Below, piece after piece: positions 35,565 through 44,857 of a stretch of 64,000 nt of DNA. The DNA is from an uncultured Maribacter sp. GTDB lineage: Bacteria > Bacteroidota > Bacteroidia > Flavobacteriales > Flavobacteriaceae. Position 1 is the first letter of the stretch; each line of letters starts with the position of its first letter. The notes under the pieces were generated by a model. The model ran no database searches. It had not been told where the DNA came from and was given only the letters and a program-made list of their open reading frames with translations. The translations under genes were made by a program, and so were the position numbers. Where the stretch lies: positions 277,404-341,403 of the forward strand of contig NZ_CANMBB010000003.1 in assembly GCF_947495965.1 (NCBI RefSeq), written 5' to 3'.

Positions 35565-36815
35565 TCAGAAATTTAAAATTTCTTTTTGTAGCATCTCAAA
35601 AGCCTTATTTACAGACTTCTCTACCACCCTTTCTCGTTGAGCTCCCATCATAAATTCTTCACAAACCACTTCTTTGGGTGTAGCAATGGCTATAAAAACA
35701 GTTCCTACCTCCGCATTAGAATCCCCTTTAGTAGGCCCAGCATTTCCTGTTGTTGCAATTGCAAAATCTGAATTAAACATTTTTTTTGCAGCTAAAGCCA
35801 TTTCTTTTGCCACCGCTTCGCTAACTACAGAATGTTTTTCTATTACCTCTTTAGGCACCTGTAAAACATTTTCTTTTGCTTCTGTAGCATAACTAACAAC
35901 ACTTCCTTTAAAATAGGAAGATGCTCCTGGTACAGAGGTTACTACATTAGCTATTTTTCCTCCTGTAAAACTTTCCGCTGTTGCTAAAGACCTTTTTTTA
36001 TTTGTTAATAATGATGCTACAACCATTTCTACACTTTCTTCATCTTCCATCCCATAAACAACATCATTAATTAAACGATTAAGCTTTGCACACTCCTTAT
36101 CTATAGCATCTATTAACTCTTGTTTATTTTCTCCTTTTGCACTTAAACGCAAACGAACCTTACCTAAACTTGGAAGATATGCTAACTTAACAAAGTCTGG
36201 CAAATTAACTTCCCAATCTTCTAACCTCTCTGCTAAAGCACTTTCTCCTATACCGTAAGTAACAATTGTTTTATGCATTATATACGGACACTCAAATTGC
36301 TCAATTATCCTAGGCACAACTTGGGTGCTTATAAGATTTTTCATCTCAAAAGGCACCCCAGGAAGAGAAACAAAAACAGTTCCCTCATGTACCATCCACA
36401 TTCCTGGTGCTGTTCCAAAATCATTTTGTAGCACCTCTGCTTTAGATGGTACTAATGCTTGGTTTTTATTAATTTGACTAAGTGGTTTATCTTTATAATA
36501 TTTAGCAAATAACCCTTCTACATGCTTTAAAACTTGTTTATTCTCTACAAGGGTATCTTCTAAAAATTCACACAAAGTATGTTTTGTAATATCATCTTTT
36601 GTTGGCCCTAAACCCCCAGTTATTATTACAATTTTTGCTCTACTTTTTGCTTCTTTAAGAGCGTTAAGAATATGCTCTTTATCATCTTGTATAGATGTTA
36701 TCTGGTATACCGATACTCCAATTTTATTAAGCTCTTTAGCAATAAAAACAGAGTTAGTATCTACTATTTGTCCAATGAGAATTTCATCACCAATAGTAAT
36801 TATTTCTGCATTCAT
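35565..36815 (-). CDS. cinA: CinA-family protein (MoaB-like domain plus nicotinamide-nucleotide amidase domain)
   Basis: 416 residues. The N-terminal molybdopterin-binding-like domain (about 1-170: ITIGDEILIGQIVDTNS, ITGGLGPTKDDIT) is followed by the C-terminal CinA domain (about 255-410), with the Ser in TAESFTGGKIA and ATTGNAGPT that form the active site for NMN deamidation. In other bacteria it recycles pyridine nucleotides and is competence-associated. It overlaps the Hpt gene by 1 nt (TAATG), implying translational coupling. Confidence 0.95.
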   Translation of the reverse strand: MNAEIITIGDEILIGQIVDTNSVFIAKELNKIGVSVYQITSIQDDKEHILNALKEAKSRAKIVIITGGLGPTKDDITKHTLCEFLEDTLVENKQVLKHVEGLFAKYYKDKPLSQINKNQALVPSKAEVLQNDFGTAPGMWMVHEGTVFVSLPGVPFEMKNLISTQVVPRIIEQFECPYIMHKTIVTYGIGESALAERLEDWEVNLPDFVKLAYLPSLGKVRLRLSAKGENKQELIDAIDKECAKLNRLINDVVYGMEDEESVEMVVASLLTNKKRSLATAESFTGGKIANVVTSVPGASSYFKGSVVSYATEAKENVLQVPKEVIEKHSVVSEAVAKEMALAAKKMFNSDFAIATTGNAGPTKGDSNAEVGTVFIAIATPKEVVCEEFMMGAQRERVVEKSVNKAFEMLQKEILNF

Positions 36816-37153
36816 TAAAGATTAAAATCTTTTTTAAGTTCAGAAACTACCTGTGTTACATCGGTTTTAAGTATTGGAAATACTTTTTTTATTTCTTCCA
36901 TATTAGCTTCATTTTTACCAAGAGTTTCTATTTCTAATGCAGCAGCTCTTGTTTGTTCCATTCCTAATAAATCTACATTAGGTTTTATTTTATGCGCTAA
37001 TTGGTAAACTTGTTCATAATTCATCTCTGTTAAAGCTTTTTCTAAAGCTTCTAAATCTACTGGGACTTCTTCTAAAAAAACAGAAATTACAGAAACAATA
37101 AATTCCTCATCACCTTCTGCCATTTCATTTATTTTATCTAAACTGTATATCAT
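36815..37153 (-). CDS. orphan histidine phosphotransfer (Hpt) domain protein
   Basis: 112 residues, all helical. Phospho-acceptor His54 lies in QLAHKIKPNVDLLG, the Hpt consensus (HxxKxxxxxxG). It would shuttle phosphate between a hybrid kinase receiver and a response regulator. No hybrid kinase is encoded nearby, so partners are elsewhere. It is translationally coupled to cinA and 5 nt downstream of the FAH-family gene. Confidence 0.9.
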   Translation of the reverse strand: MIYSLDKINEMAEGDEEFIVSVISVFLEEVPVDLEALEKALTEMNYEQVYQLAHKIKPNVDLLGMEQTRAAALEIETLGKNEANMEEIKKVFPILKTDVTQVVSELKKDFNL

Positions 37154-37158
37154 TATTA

Positions 37159-37770
37159 TTATTTAATTTTTAAAGAAAAAAGTTCTTTACCTTCAATTGC
37201 TCCTGTAAGATAATCATTTGGCTCTACTTTACCAACACCCGCAGGTGTACCCGTAAAAATTATATCTCCTTTTTTTAACATAAAATATTGAGACACATAA
37301 GCTATTAGTTCGTCTATTTTCCACAACATTAAACTTGTATTTCCTTTCTGGACTATCTCCTTATTCTTTTGCAATTCAAAATTTATTGCATTTATATCCT
37401 TAAAAGTATTTATTGGAAGCCAATTACCAACAACAGCTGCACCATCAAAACCTTTCGCTTTTTCCCAAGGCAGTCCCTTTTCTTTTAATTTAGACTGCAA
37501 ATCTCTTGCTGTAAAGTCTATTCCTAAACCAATTTCATCGTAATATTTGTGTGCAAATTTCTGTTGAATATGTTTTCCTACTTTTTTTATTTTCACTAGT
37601 ACTTCTACTTCATAATGCACATCGTTAGAAAATTCTGGAATATAAAAATCTTGTTCCTTAGGTAAAACTGCAGAGTCTGGTTTAATAAAAACTACTGGAT
37701 CTTCTGGTCTTTCATTTTTGAGTTCCTCTATATGTGCTGTATAATTACGACCAATACATATTATTTTCAT
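37159..37770 (-). CDS. fumarylacetoacetate hydrolase family protein
   Basis: 203 residues, near the length of the short FAHD1-like branch. Start MKIICIGRNYTAHIEEL, metal and substrate motif EVEVLVKI, KGFDGAAVVGNWLP and the C-terminal FTGTPAGVGKV fit the family. Members hydrolyse or decarboxylate beta-dicarbonyls (acylpyruvates, oxaloacetate); the exact substrate is open. It is part of a tightly spaced minus-strand run 38681-35565. Confidence 0.92.
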   Translation of the reverse strand: MKIICIGRNYTAHIEELKNERPEDPVVFIKPDSAVLPKEQDFYIPEFSNDVHYEVEVLVKIKKVGKHIQQKFAHKYYDEIGLGIDFTARDLQSKLKEKGLPWEKAKGFDGAAVVGNWLPINTFKDINAINFELQKNKEIVQKGNTSLMLWKIDELIAYVSQYFMLKKGDIIFTGTPAGVGKVEPNDYLTGAIEGKELFSLKIK

Positions 37771-37775
37771 AATAA

Positions 37776-38681
37776 TTATTCTTTAGAAACCTTAAGACTA
37801 ATAGCTGGGATAAAATTCTTAGACTTGTCTTTAGATTTTACAGTGAAATCTGTCCAATCTCCCATTCCATATACCATTGCCTTATAATTCTGATTCTTAT
37901 TATACACTCCTCCAAAGGTTGGAGCAAAACGATCTTCTACAATTTTCTTATTAGTTAATGGATGAATTGTAGTTGTAGTATACCAATTATAAGGCACAAA
38001 CAACCATTCTAAACCAACATAAACACCTTCTTTAGGCACTTTTATATTTAATGCTTTTAAATCTATAGAAACATAATCTTTATCTGTTCGCGTTTCCAAG
38101 ACAATACTTTTTCTTAATAAATCTATACTTGGCTTTTTGGTCTTACTATCCACACCATATATTCGTATTCTAAATTTAGAACTTGGTCTTTTAAAGTTTT
38201 TATTTTTTTGAAAAAATACAGTTACCTTATTTACAAATTTCTTTTGCGCTCCAATATTTGGAAAATACAAAGCCAATACCCAAGGAGTTGATGAAGATGA
38301 GAACCCGCTTGTTAAACTGTAACTACTTACCGGATTTAAAACATCTGAGTTACCTAAGGATTGTGTAACAACCACCTCATCTAACTCAAAAGACTCTTCT
38401 ACTAAATGAAACTTTTTTGTTTTATGAATATCATTTGCTACCACAATTGTGTCCTTATATCCCAAGGAGGATATATGTAATTGTTTTTCTAAATATGGCT
38501 TAGGAACATCTATATAAAAGTGACCATCATCATCTGTAGAGGTTCCCTTTAAGGTATTTAAGAAACTAAGGTTTACATATGGAATAGGCTCTTTTGTTTT
38601 ATGATCATAAACATGACCTTCAAATAAAACCTCCTGAGCTTGCAACTGAAAAACAGCAAACAAAAAAAATATATATCGCAT
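37776..38681 (-). CDS. exported protein with CarboxypepD_reg-like (Ig-fold) domain
   Basis: 301 residues. A short signal peptide (MRYIFFLFAVFQLQAQ) and the N-terminal domain FEGHVYDHKTKEPIPYVNLSF...KGTSTDDDGHFYIDV (about 20-85) match the carboxypeptidase regulatory-like fold common in Bacteroidetes surface proteins and TonB receptors. The C-terminal 200 residues form a predicted beta-rich unit with no plug or barrel. No family function is known. It is 3 nt from the exonuclease stop and 5 nt from the next gene. Confidence 0.8.
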   Translation of the reverse strand: MRYIFFLFAVFQLQAQEVLFEGHVYDHKTKEPIPYVNLSFLNTLKGTSTDDDGHFYIDVPKPYLEKQLHISSLGYKDTIVVANDIHKTKKFHLVEESFELDEVVVTQSLGNSDVLNPVSSYSLTSGFSSSSTPWVLALYFPNIGAQKKFVNKVTVFFQKNKNFKRPSSKFRIRIYGVDSKTKKPSIDLLRKSIVLETRTDKDYVSIDLKALNIKVPKEGVYVGLEWLFVPYNWYTTTTIHPLTNKKIVEDRFAPTFGGVYNKNQNYKAMVYGMGDWTDFTVKSKDKSKNFIPAISLKVSKE

Positions 38682-38684
38682 TTG

Positions 38685-39461
38685 TTAACCTAACTTATTA
38701 TTTAACTTACTAAGTTTAATTTGCGTAAGAACCTTTTTAGTATACAATGGAAAGTCTGCATTTAAAATCCAACCAAAATAACCAGGCTCTTTTTCCAGAA
38801 CATCATGTACTTTTTTTCCTTTGTGCTTTCCAAAGGAGAAAATTTCTTCTCCGTTTTCGTCTAAAGCAATAAAACCTGCAAAATCTACAGATTGCTTTCT
38901 TCTTGAAAATTCTGACAGTTTTTTTATATTATTCTCTAATTCTGGATACCTATCTAATTGAGACAATAATACCTCGTAAGTAGCATTTGTATCTGCTGCT
39001 GCACTGTGGGCATCCGTTAAATTTTTATCACAATAAAATTTATACGCTGCTTCTAAAGTTCTTTTTTCCATTTTATGAAAAATGGTTTGCACATCTACAG
39101 AAACTGTGTTTTTCATATCAAAATCTATATCGGCACGTAGTAATTCTTCTGCCAATAAAGGAATATCAAAACGGTCGGAATTAAACCCACCCAAATCACT
39201 ATCCTTTATCATATTATAAATTTCTTTGGAAAGTTCTTTAAATGTAGGTTCATTAGCAACTTGTTCATTAGTTATACCATGCACCTCTACTACATTAGCA
39301 GGAATAGTCATTTCTGGATTAACTAACCAAGTTTTACTTTCTTTATTTCCGTTTGGAAAAATTTTAAGGATTGCAATTTCTACTATTCTATCTTTTGCAA
39401 CATTTACTCCTGTTGTTTCTAAATCGAAAAAACAAATAGGCCTTGTTAGCTTTAACTCCAT
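38685..39461 (-). CDS. DnaQ-like 3'-5' exonuclease with ExoX-type C-terminal domain
   Basis: 258 residues. DEDDh exonuclease motif I is Asp13/Glu15 in FFDLETTG, with VHGITNE, GFNSDRFDIPLL (motif II) and DAHSAAADTNA (motif III, His and Asp). After about residue 205 the segment FSFGKHKGKKVHDVL...YFGWILNADFP is the short domain found at the C-terminus of ExoX and resembles DUF3820. It would degrade or proofread DNA ends in repair. A -7 box at 39482-39489 starts the run of genes to cinA. Confidence 0.92.
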   Translation of the reverse strand: MELKLTRPICFFDLETTGVNVAKDRIVEIAILKIFPNGNKESKTWLVNPEMTIPANVVEVHGITNEQVANEPTFKELSKEIYNMIKDSDLGGFNSDRFDIPLLAEELLRADIDFDMKNTVSVDVQTIFHKMEKRTLEAAYKFYCDKNLTDAHSAAADTNATYEVLLSQLDRYPELENNIKKLSEFSRRKQSVDFAGFIALDENGEEIFSFGKHKGKKVHDVLEKEPGYFGWILNADFPLYTKKVLTQIKLSKLNNKLG

Positions 39462-39481
39462 GGTTTTGTTTAAAATTTTAA

Positions 39482-39489
39482 CAAAGATA
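39482..39489 (-). promoter_or_regulatory. -7 box TATCTTTG for the exonuclease operon
   Basis: The minus strand reads TATCTTTG, 20 nt before ATG 39461. It is probably the promoter of the five-gene run exonuclease to cinA. Confidence 0.55.
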
Positions 39490-39536
39490 CGTGTTAGAAA
39501 GATTAAGCAAAATGGAAACCTATAATTAATTACAAT

Positions 39537-40910
39537 TTAAAAATCCCTATTTATATCCCAAGCCTCTAAATAATCTGCAACAGCCTTTACAAACATGCTT
39601 CCCAACGCACCGTTAACCACTCTATGGTCATAGCTATGCGATAAATACATTTTACTACGTATACCTATGTAATCTCCTTCTGAAGTTTCTATAACAGATG
39701 GTATTTTACGTATTGCACCCAATGCCAAAATACCAACTTGAGGCTGGTTTATAATTGGTGTTCCAAAAACACTACCAAAAGTCCCTACGTTTGTTACAGT
39801 GTACGTACCATCTTGAACCTCATCTGGCTTTAAAGCATTATTCCTAGAACGTACTGCAAGATCATTTACAACCTTTGCCATACCAACTAAATTTAATTGG
39901 TCTGCATTTTTAATTACTGGCACAATTAAATTACCATCTGGCAAAGCAGCTGCCATACCTATATTAATATTTTTCTTTTTTATAACAGTATCGCCTTGAA
40001 TAGAAATATTCATTAAAGGATATTTTTTAAGAGCTTTTGCTACTGCCTCTAAGAATATTGGTGTAAAGGTTAATTTTTCTCCTTCTTGTTCTTCAAAAGC
40101 TTTTTTAACATTATTACGCCAGTTTACAAGGTTTGTAACATCTACCTCTATAAAACTTTGAACATGTGCAGATGTAGAAACACTATCTACCATATGCTTA
40201 GCTATAAGTTTTCCCATTCTAGACATTTCTATAACCTCATGCCCACTAGAGCTTTCTATTTTATTAGTTTCTGCTGCTTTATTAGTTTCTGCTGCCGCTG
40301 GTTTAACAACATTCACTAGTGGTTTAGAAACAGGAATAGACTCCGTACTTTTCGAAACTTTTTCTAAAACAACTTCGGGAGCTTTATTTTTAGTTTTTCT
40401 AGAAGCTACATAGTTAATTATATCATTTTTAGAAACCCTTCCTTCTTTACCTGTTCCAGGAATTGCATCTAATTCTTCAATGGTAACTCCCTCTTGTTTA
40501 GCTATATTTTTTACTAGTGGAGAATAAAAGCGATCTGTAGAGCTTTGCCCTAGTACTGGTGCTTGCACAGAATCTTTAGCAATCACAATAGTTTCTTCTA
40601 TTTCTTGTACAGATGCTTCTATTTGTTCTTCGGCTTCTTCTTTTATAAAAACCTCTTCAGGAGCATCACCATCCGTACTAATTATTGCAACTGTTTGTCC
40701 TACCTTAACAACATCATCTACATTAAAAAGTTTCTCTACTAAAATCCCATCTACCTCACTCGGCACTTCAGAATCTACTTTATCTGTAGCTATTTCAAAA
40801 ACAGCTTCATCCATTTCAATTTCATCTCCTACCTCTTTTAACCAAGTTGTTAATGTTGCCTCCGCAACACTCTCTCCCATTTTCGGTAACTTTAATTCAA
40901 ACTTTGCCAT
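39537..40910 (-). CDS. 2-oxoacid dehydrogenase E2 (dihydrolipoamide acyltransferase)
   Basis: 457 residues. A single lipoyl domain (1-80) has Lys44 in EIATDKVDSEVPSE. The E3-binding domain lies near 130-170 (SPLVKNIAKQEGVT, GTGKEGRVSKNDI), then a linker rich in Ala/Thr and the catalytic domain (about 225-457). The family is E2 of branched-chain or other 2-oxoacid dehydrogenase complexes. At the active site the usual DHRVVDG reads DHRVVNG (His429, Asn433); the Asp-to-Asn change may be lineage-typical. No E1 or E3 genes are nearby, so it is presumably fed in trans. Confidence 0.93.
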   Translation of the reverse strand: MAKFELKLPKMGESVAEATLTTWLKEVGDEIEMDEAVFEIATDKVDSEVPSEVDGILVEKLFNVDDVVKVGQTVAIISTDGDAPEEVFIKEEAEEQIEASVQEIEETIVIAKDSVQAPVLGQSSTDRFYSPLVKNIAKQEGVTIEELDAIPGTGKEGRVSKNDIINYVASRKTKNKAPEVVLEKVSKSTESIPVSKPLVNVVKPAAAETNKAAETNKIESSSGHEVIEMSRMGKLIAKHMVDSVSTSAHVQSFIEVDVTNLVNWRNNVKKAFEEQEGEKLTFTPIFLEAVAKALKKYPLMNISIQGDTVIKKKNINIGMAAALPDGNLIVPVIKNADQLNLVGMAKVVNDLAVRSRNNALKPDEVQDGTYTVTNVGTFGSVFGTPIINQPQVGILALGAIRKIPSVIETSEGDYIGIRSKMYLSHSYDHRVVNGALGSMFVKAVADYLEAWDINRDF

Positions 40911-40947
40911 ATTCCTATCTACTAAGCTTATTTAGCTAAATTTTTTG

Positions 40948-40955
40948 CAAAAATA
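40948..40955 (-). promoter_or_regulatory. -7 box TATTTTTG for the E2 gene
   Basis: The minus strand reads TATTTTTGC, 37 nt upstream of ATG 40910. Confidence 0.5.
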
Positions 40956-41000
40956 ACAAAAATTAAAGCAAAAAACTGAATTTTTAATATATTTAACCTA

Positions 41001-41621
41001 TTAATTAGACTTTAAAGAACCTTCAAAAGGTACTCTATTAAGTATACTTCTTCCTAAAGTTACCTCATCTGCATATTCTAACTCATCTCCTACTGCTATA
41101 CCTCTTGCAATTGTAGAGGTACTTACTCCTAATCCCGAAATTTGTTTGTAAATATAAAAATTAGTGGTATCGCCTTCCATTGTAGAACTTAACGCAAAAA
41201 TGAGTTCTTTTATTTCTCCTTTTTTTACTTTAGTAACTAATGCGTTTATTGTTAAATCTTGCGGCCCTATTCCTTCCATTGGAGATATTTTACCACCAAG
41301 AACATGGTAAGTTCCTCTAAACTGTCCTGTATTCTCTATTGCCATTACATCTCTAATATCTTCTACCACGCAAACTAATGAGGAATCTCTTTTTGTATTT
41401 GCACAAATTTCGCATAGCAATGTATCTGATATATTATGGCAATTACTACAAAACTGTATCTTTTCTTTTAGGTCTAATAAAGAACTAGCCAAACTCTCTG
41501 TTCTTTGGTCTGGTTGTTTTAACAAATGCAAAACCAAACGCAATGCCGTGCGCTTACCTATTCCCGGCAATTGAGACATTTCATACACCGCATTCTCTAA
41601 AAGTTTAGAAGAAAAATCCAT
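41001..41621 (-). CDS. recR: recombination mediator RecR
   Basis: 206 residues. An N-terminal helix-hairpin-helix ([20 protein letters not shown]), a four-cysteine zinc motif [16 protein letters not shown] and a Toprim domain ([33 protein letters not shown]) identify RecR, which with RecO loads RecA on SSB-coated DNA. A -7 box is only 5 nt upstream of ATG 41621, implying a nearly leaderless mRNA. It is divergent from the symporter gene. Confidence 0.97.
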   Translation of the reverse strand: MDFSSKLLENAVYEMSQLPGIGKRTALRLVLHLLKQPDQRTESLASSLLDLKEKIQFCSNCHNISDTLLCEICANTKRDSSLVCVVEDIRDVMAIENTGQFRGTYHVLGGKISPMEGIGPQDLTINALVTKVKKGEIKELIFALSSTMEGDTTNFYIYKQISGLGVSTSTIARGIAVGDELEYADEVTLGRSILNRVPFEGSLKSN

Positions 41622-41626
41622 ACCTA

Positions 41627-41634
41627 CAAAATTA
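41627..41634 (-). promoter_or_regulatory. -7 box TAATTTTG abutting the recR start
   Basis: The minus strand reads TAATTTTG, 5 nt, ATG: transcription would begin at about the start codon. Confidence 0.55.
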
Positions 41635-41679
41635 CATACTATTTTTACTTTTTGTACTTTGCATTGGAAATTTATTTCT

Positions 41680-43134
41680 ATGACCGCCTCCTATATACTT
41701 ATTCTTATTACAATTTACTTTTTATTTCTTTTAGTAATTTCCTATTTCACTGGTAAAAATGATACTAATACCGATTTTTTTAAAGCGGGCAAAAAATCTC
41801 CTTGGTATTTAGTTGCTTTTGGCATGATTGGAGCCTCTCTTTCTGGTGTCACATTTATTTCTGTTCCTGGATGGGTAGCTGCTTCAGAATTTAGCTATAT
41901 GCAAGTTGTTTTTGGATATTTTGTTGGGTATTTTGTAATTGCTTACGTTCTTCTTCCTATTTATTACAAATTAAACGTAACCTCTATTTATGAATATTTA
42001 AATCAGCGTTTTGGAGCTACCAGCTATAAAGTAGGTGCAATCTCTTTCTTTATTTCTAGAGTACTAGGAGCTTCTTTTCGTTTATTCTTAGTGGCTCTTG
42101 TTTTACAGCAATTTGTTTTTGATGATTTAAATATTCGATTTGAAATTACTGTAGCACTCTCTGTTTTATTAATTTGGGTATATACCTTTAAAGGAGGGAT
42201 TAAAACTATTGTTTGGACCGATACTTTACAAACTCTTTTTATGCTAACTTCTGTGATTTTATCTATCTACTTTATTACAGATAAACTAAACTGGAGTTTT
42301 ATAGACTTTTTAAACTCTAAAGAGTTAACAAACTACAATAAAATTATATTCTCAGAAGATTTTTATAGTAAAAATTATTTTATAAAATCGTTCTTAGGAG
42401 GTTTATTTATTGCAATATGCATGACTGGTTTAGACCAAGACATGATGCAAAAGAACTTAACTTGCAAATCTTTAAAAGATGCGCAAAAAAATGTAGTTTC
42501 CTTTAGTATAGTTCTTGTTGTTGTAAATTTTATATTTCTTCTTTTGGGTGCTCTTTTATTTATTTACGCTAGTAAAATGAATATTGCCATACCTCTTTTA
42601 GACGGCAAAGCTAAAACCGATTTACTTTTCCCTGAAATTGCTTTAAATAGTGGTCTAGGCTCTGTAATAGGCATTACTTTTATGCTGGGACTCATTGCTG
42701 CAGCTTACAGTAGCGCAGATAGCGCGTTAACCTCCTTAACTACTTCTTTTTGTGTAGATTTTTTAGAATTAGAAAAGAAAGAAAATCAAAAAAAAACAAG
42801 AAAACTTGTACACGTTGGAATGAGTGTTTTACTAATTATAGTGGTTATAATTTTTAAACATGTATTAGACACCAATGTAATAGATGGTCTTTTACAGGTA
42901 GCCGCATATACATATGGCCCTTTATTAGGTTTATTTTCTTTTGGCATTTTCACTAATCACCAAGTAAAAGACAAATATGTTTGGCTAGTTGCTATACTAT
43001 CTGTAGCTCTAATTTATAGTTTTTCTAATATTCCTTCAGAAAGTTTAGGAGGTTATAAAGTTGGGTATGAACTTTTACCAATAAACGGCCTTTTAACTTT
43101 TATTGGATTATGGCTTATTAGAATAAAAAAATAA
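41680..43134 (+). CDS. sodium/solute symporter (SSS family)
   Basis: 484 residues from ATG 41680; the longer frame begins with TTG 41659. Thirteen to fourteen membrane helices. Family motifs are [15 protein letters not shown] (helix 2 region), [25 protein letters not shown] and, for Na+ binding, [17 protein letters not shown]. It imports an organic solute with sodium; the substrate is not evident from sequence or neighbours. It is divergent from recR, 58 nt apart, and converges on the CoA-binding gene. Confidence 0.93.
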   Translation: MTASYILILITIYFLFLLVISYFTGKNDTNTDFFKAGKKSPWYLVAFGMIGASLSGVTFISVPGWVAASEFSYMQVVFGYFVGYFVIAYVLLPIYYKLNVTSIYEYLNQRFGATSYKVGAISFFISRVLGASFRLFLVALVLQQFVFDDLNIRFEITVALSVLLIWVYTFKGGIKTIVWTDTLQTLFMLTSVILSIYFITDKLNWSFIDFLNSKELTNYNKIIFSEDFYSKNYFIKSFLGGLFIAICMTGLDQDMMQKNLTCKSLKDAQKNVVSFSIVLVVVNFIFLLLGALLFIYASKMNIAIPLLDGKAKTDLLFPEIALNSGLGSVIGITFMLGLIAAAYSSADSALTSLTTSFCVDFLELEKKENQKKTRKLVHVGMSVLLIIVVIIFKHVLDTNVIDGLLQVAAYTYGPLLGLFSFGIFTNHQVKDKYVWLVAILSVALIYSFSNIPSESLGGYKVGYELLPINGLLTFIGLWLIRIKK

Positions 43135-43141
43135 GTTTTAA

Positions 43142-43501
43142 TTAATACTGATTTGTAGCTAACAATACTAAGGTGCAAGCTACTTCTACTTTTATACCAT
43201 TTTCTTCTAAGATAGAGTAAAACACAGGGTTCTCAGTTCCCGGGTTGAAAATTACACGTTCTGGACGTAAATCCACTATGTTTTTGTAGTACGCTTCTTG
43301 CCGTTTTGGATTTAAATATAAAGTTATAGTGTTAATATTTTGAAAATGAATAAATTTAGTCTTAATTTGGACACCAGAAACAGTCCCAAGTTTTAAACCG
43401 AAGGCCTCAGTTGGAGTTCCATTTTCAACTAAACGATGAATAGCTATATTACTATAGCGGTTAGGATTTAATGATGCTCCTATTACTAATGTTTTCTTCA
43501 T
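43142..43501 (-). CDS. CoA-binding (Rossmann) domain protein
   Basis: 119 residues. The beginning KTLVIGASLNPNRYSNIAIHRL and FGLKLGTVSG match the CoA_binding fold of stand-alone YccU-like proteins, with RPERVIFNPGTENPVFYSIL later. These bind CoA or a nucleotide; physiological roles are unknown. It is 7 nt from the end of the convergent symporter gene and separated from the FabH-like gene by 232 nt. Confidence 0.88.
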   Translation of the reverse strand: MKKTLVIGASLNPNRYSNIAIHRLVENGTPTEAFGLKLGTVSGVQIKTKFIHFQNINTITLYLNPKRQEAYYKNIVDLRPERVIFNPGTENPVFYSILEENGIKVEVACTLVLLATNQY

Positions 43502-43674
43502 GGAAGGAATTTTATTAGAGAGTTAAATATTTGTTAAATTGTAACTTTTTCGATAAAAAAGCGTCTATTAGTTAATAAATACCTGGATTGTTTAAAAATA
43601 AATAAAAGCTATGTCGTTGATTACGCTATATGTTTATAGTTAATGGTTAGTGTTTAGTATAGTCTATCAGCGAA

Positions 43675-43702
43675 GAAACCCCAACAGCAATGTTGGGGTT
43701 TC
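43675..43702. terminator. perfect hairpin with GCAA tetraloop downstream of the FabH-like gene
   Basis: GAAACCCCAACA (43675-43686) pairs with TGTTGGGGTTTC (43691-43702) around GCAA. There is no long T-run on either strand (TTTCTTCG on the minus), so it may terminate or stabilise the FabH-like mRNA 3' end. Confidence 0.6.
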
Positions 43703-43733
43703 GAATTTTATAAACCTTTATAATCTAATAAAC

Positions 43734-44741
43734 TTACCATCTAATAATAGCACTACCCCAAGTAAAGCCACTGCCAAAAGCAGCTAAAACAACAAGGTCT
43801 CCTTTTTTAACTTTACCTTGTTCCCATGCTTCTGTTAAAGCTATTGGAATAGAAGCAGCTGTTGTATTACCATACTTCATTATATTATTAAATACCTGAT
43901 CATTACTCAAATTAAATTTTTTCTGAATAAATTGTGCTATTCTAAGATTAGCCTGGTGCGGCACTAACATATTAATATCTGTTGGTTCTAAATTATTTTT
44001 AGACAGTCCTTCCATAATTACCTCACTAAAACGAACTACTGCATTTTTAAATACAAACTGCCCATTCATTACTGGAAAATAAGATGCATCATTAGGGTTA
44101 TTTTCTTCAATAATATCTGTAACCCATCTTTTTCCCATTCCCGGTGCAAGTAATGCTAGTTCTTCTGCATGCTGTCCTTCAGAATGTAAATGCGTAGAAA
44201 GTATTCCTTTAGTAGTATCCTCTTCTCTACTTAAAACTGCGGCTCCAGCACCATCTCCAAATATTACAGAAACACTTCTGCCTCTTGTTGTCATATCTAA
44301 ACCACGAGAGTGTACTTCAGAACCAATAACTAGTATATTTTTATACATACCACTTTTTATATATTGGTCTGCTACAGAAATACCATAAACAAAACCAGAA
44401 CATTGGTTTCTAACATCTAAAGCTCCTACTGTTTTTATTCCCAAATCTCTCTGTACCAAAACTCCAGGACCAGGAAAGTAATAATCAGGGCTTAGAGTAG
44501 CAAAAACAATAAAATCAATATCATCCTTATCTATTCCAGCTCTTTCAATAGCTATTTTAGCTGCTTTTACTCCCATAGACGTTGTGGTGTCTTCTTTAGA
44601 AGCTACGTGCCTGCGTTCTTGTATGCCTGTTCTTTCTTGTATCCAAGCATCATTGGTATCCATTACCTTAGATAAATCGTCATTAGTTACTACATTGTCT
44701 GGAACGTAATATCCTAACCCAGTAATTTTAGAATTGTACAT
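43734..44741 (-). CDS. beta-ketoacyl-ACP synthase III family protein
   Basis: 335 residues. Active-site triad Cys114 in VRNQCSGFVYG, His262 in LVPHQANLRI and Asn292 in YGNTTAASIPIAL is that of FabH. The sequence DTNDAWIQERTGIQERR is also typical. It would condense an acyl-CoA starter with malonyl-ACP or a similar unit. FabH paralogues are common in Flavobacteria, so without the fab cluster (plsX, rpmF, accB are not here) it may be a specialised homologue rather than the housekeeping enzyme. A -7 box lies at 44765-44772. Confidence 0.92.
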   Translation of the reverse strand: MYNSKITGLGYYVPDNVVTNDDLSKVMDTNDAWIQERTGIQERRHVASKEDTTTSMGVKAAKIAIERAGIDKDDIDFIVFATLSPDYYFPGPGVLVQRDLGIKTVGALDVRNQCSGFVYGISVADQYIKSGMYKNILVIGSEVHSRGLDMTTRGRSVSVIFGDGAGAAVLSREEDTTKGILSTHLHSEGQHAEELALLAPGMGKRWVTDIIEENNPNDASYFPVMNGQFVFKNAVVRFSEVIMEGLSKNNLEPTDINMLVPHQANLRIAQFIQKKFNLSNDQVFNNIMKYGNTTAASIPIALTEAWEQGKVKKGDLVVLAAFGSGFTWGSAIIRW

Positions 44742-44764
44742 ATAAATTTTATTGAAAAAGACTC

Positions 44765-44772
44765 CAAAATTA
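44765..44772 (-). promoter_or_regulatory. -7 box TAATTTTG for the FabH-like gene
   Basis: The minus strand reads TAATTTTG, 23 nt upstream of ATG 44741. Confidence 0.5.
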
Positions 44773-44857
44773 AGTCTTTTAATATTTACTTAAAAAATTT
44801 AAAAATGTAATATAAGTAAAAAAGAATTGATTTTTATTTAGGCAAATAAAACTGTAA

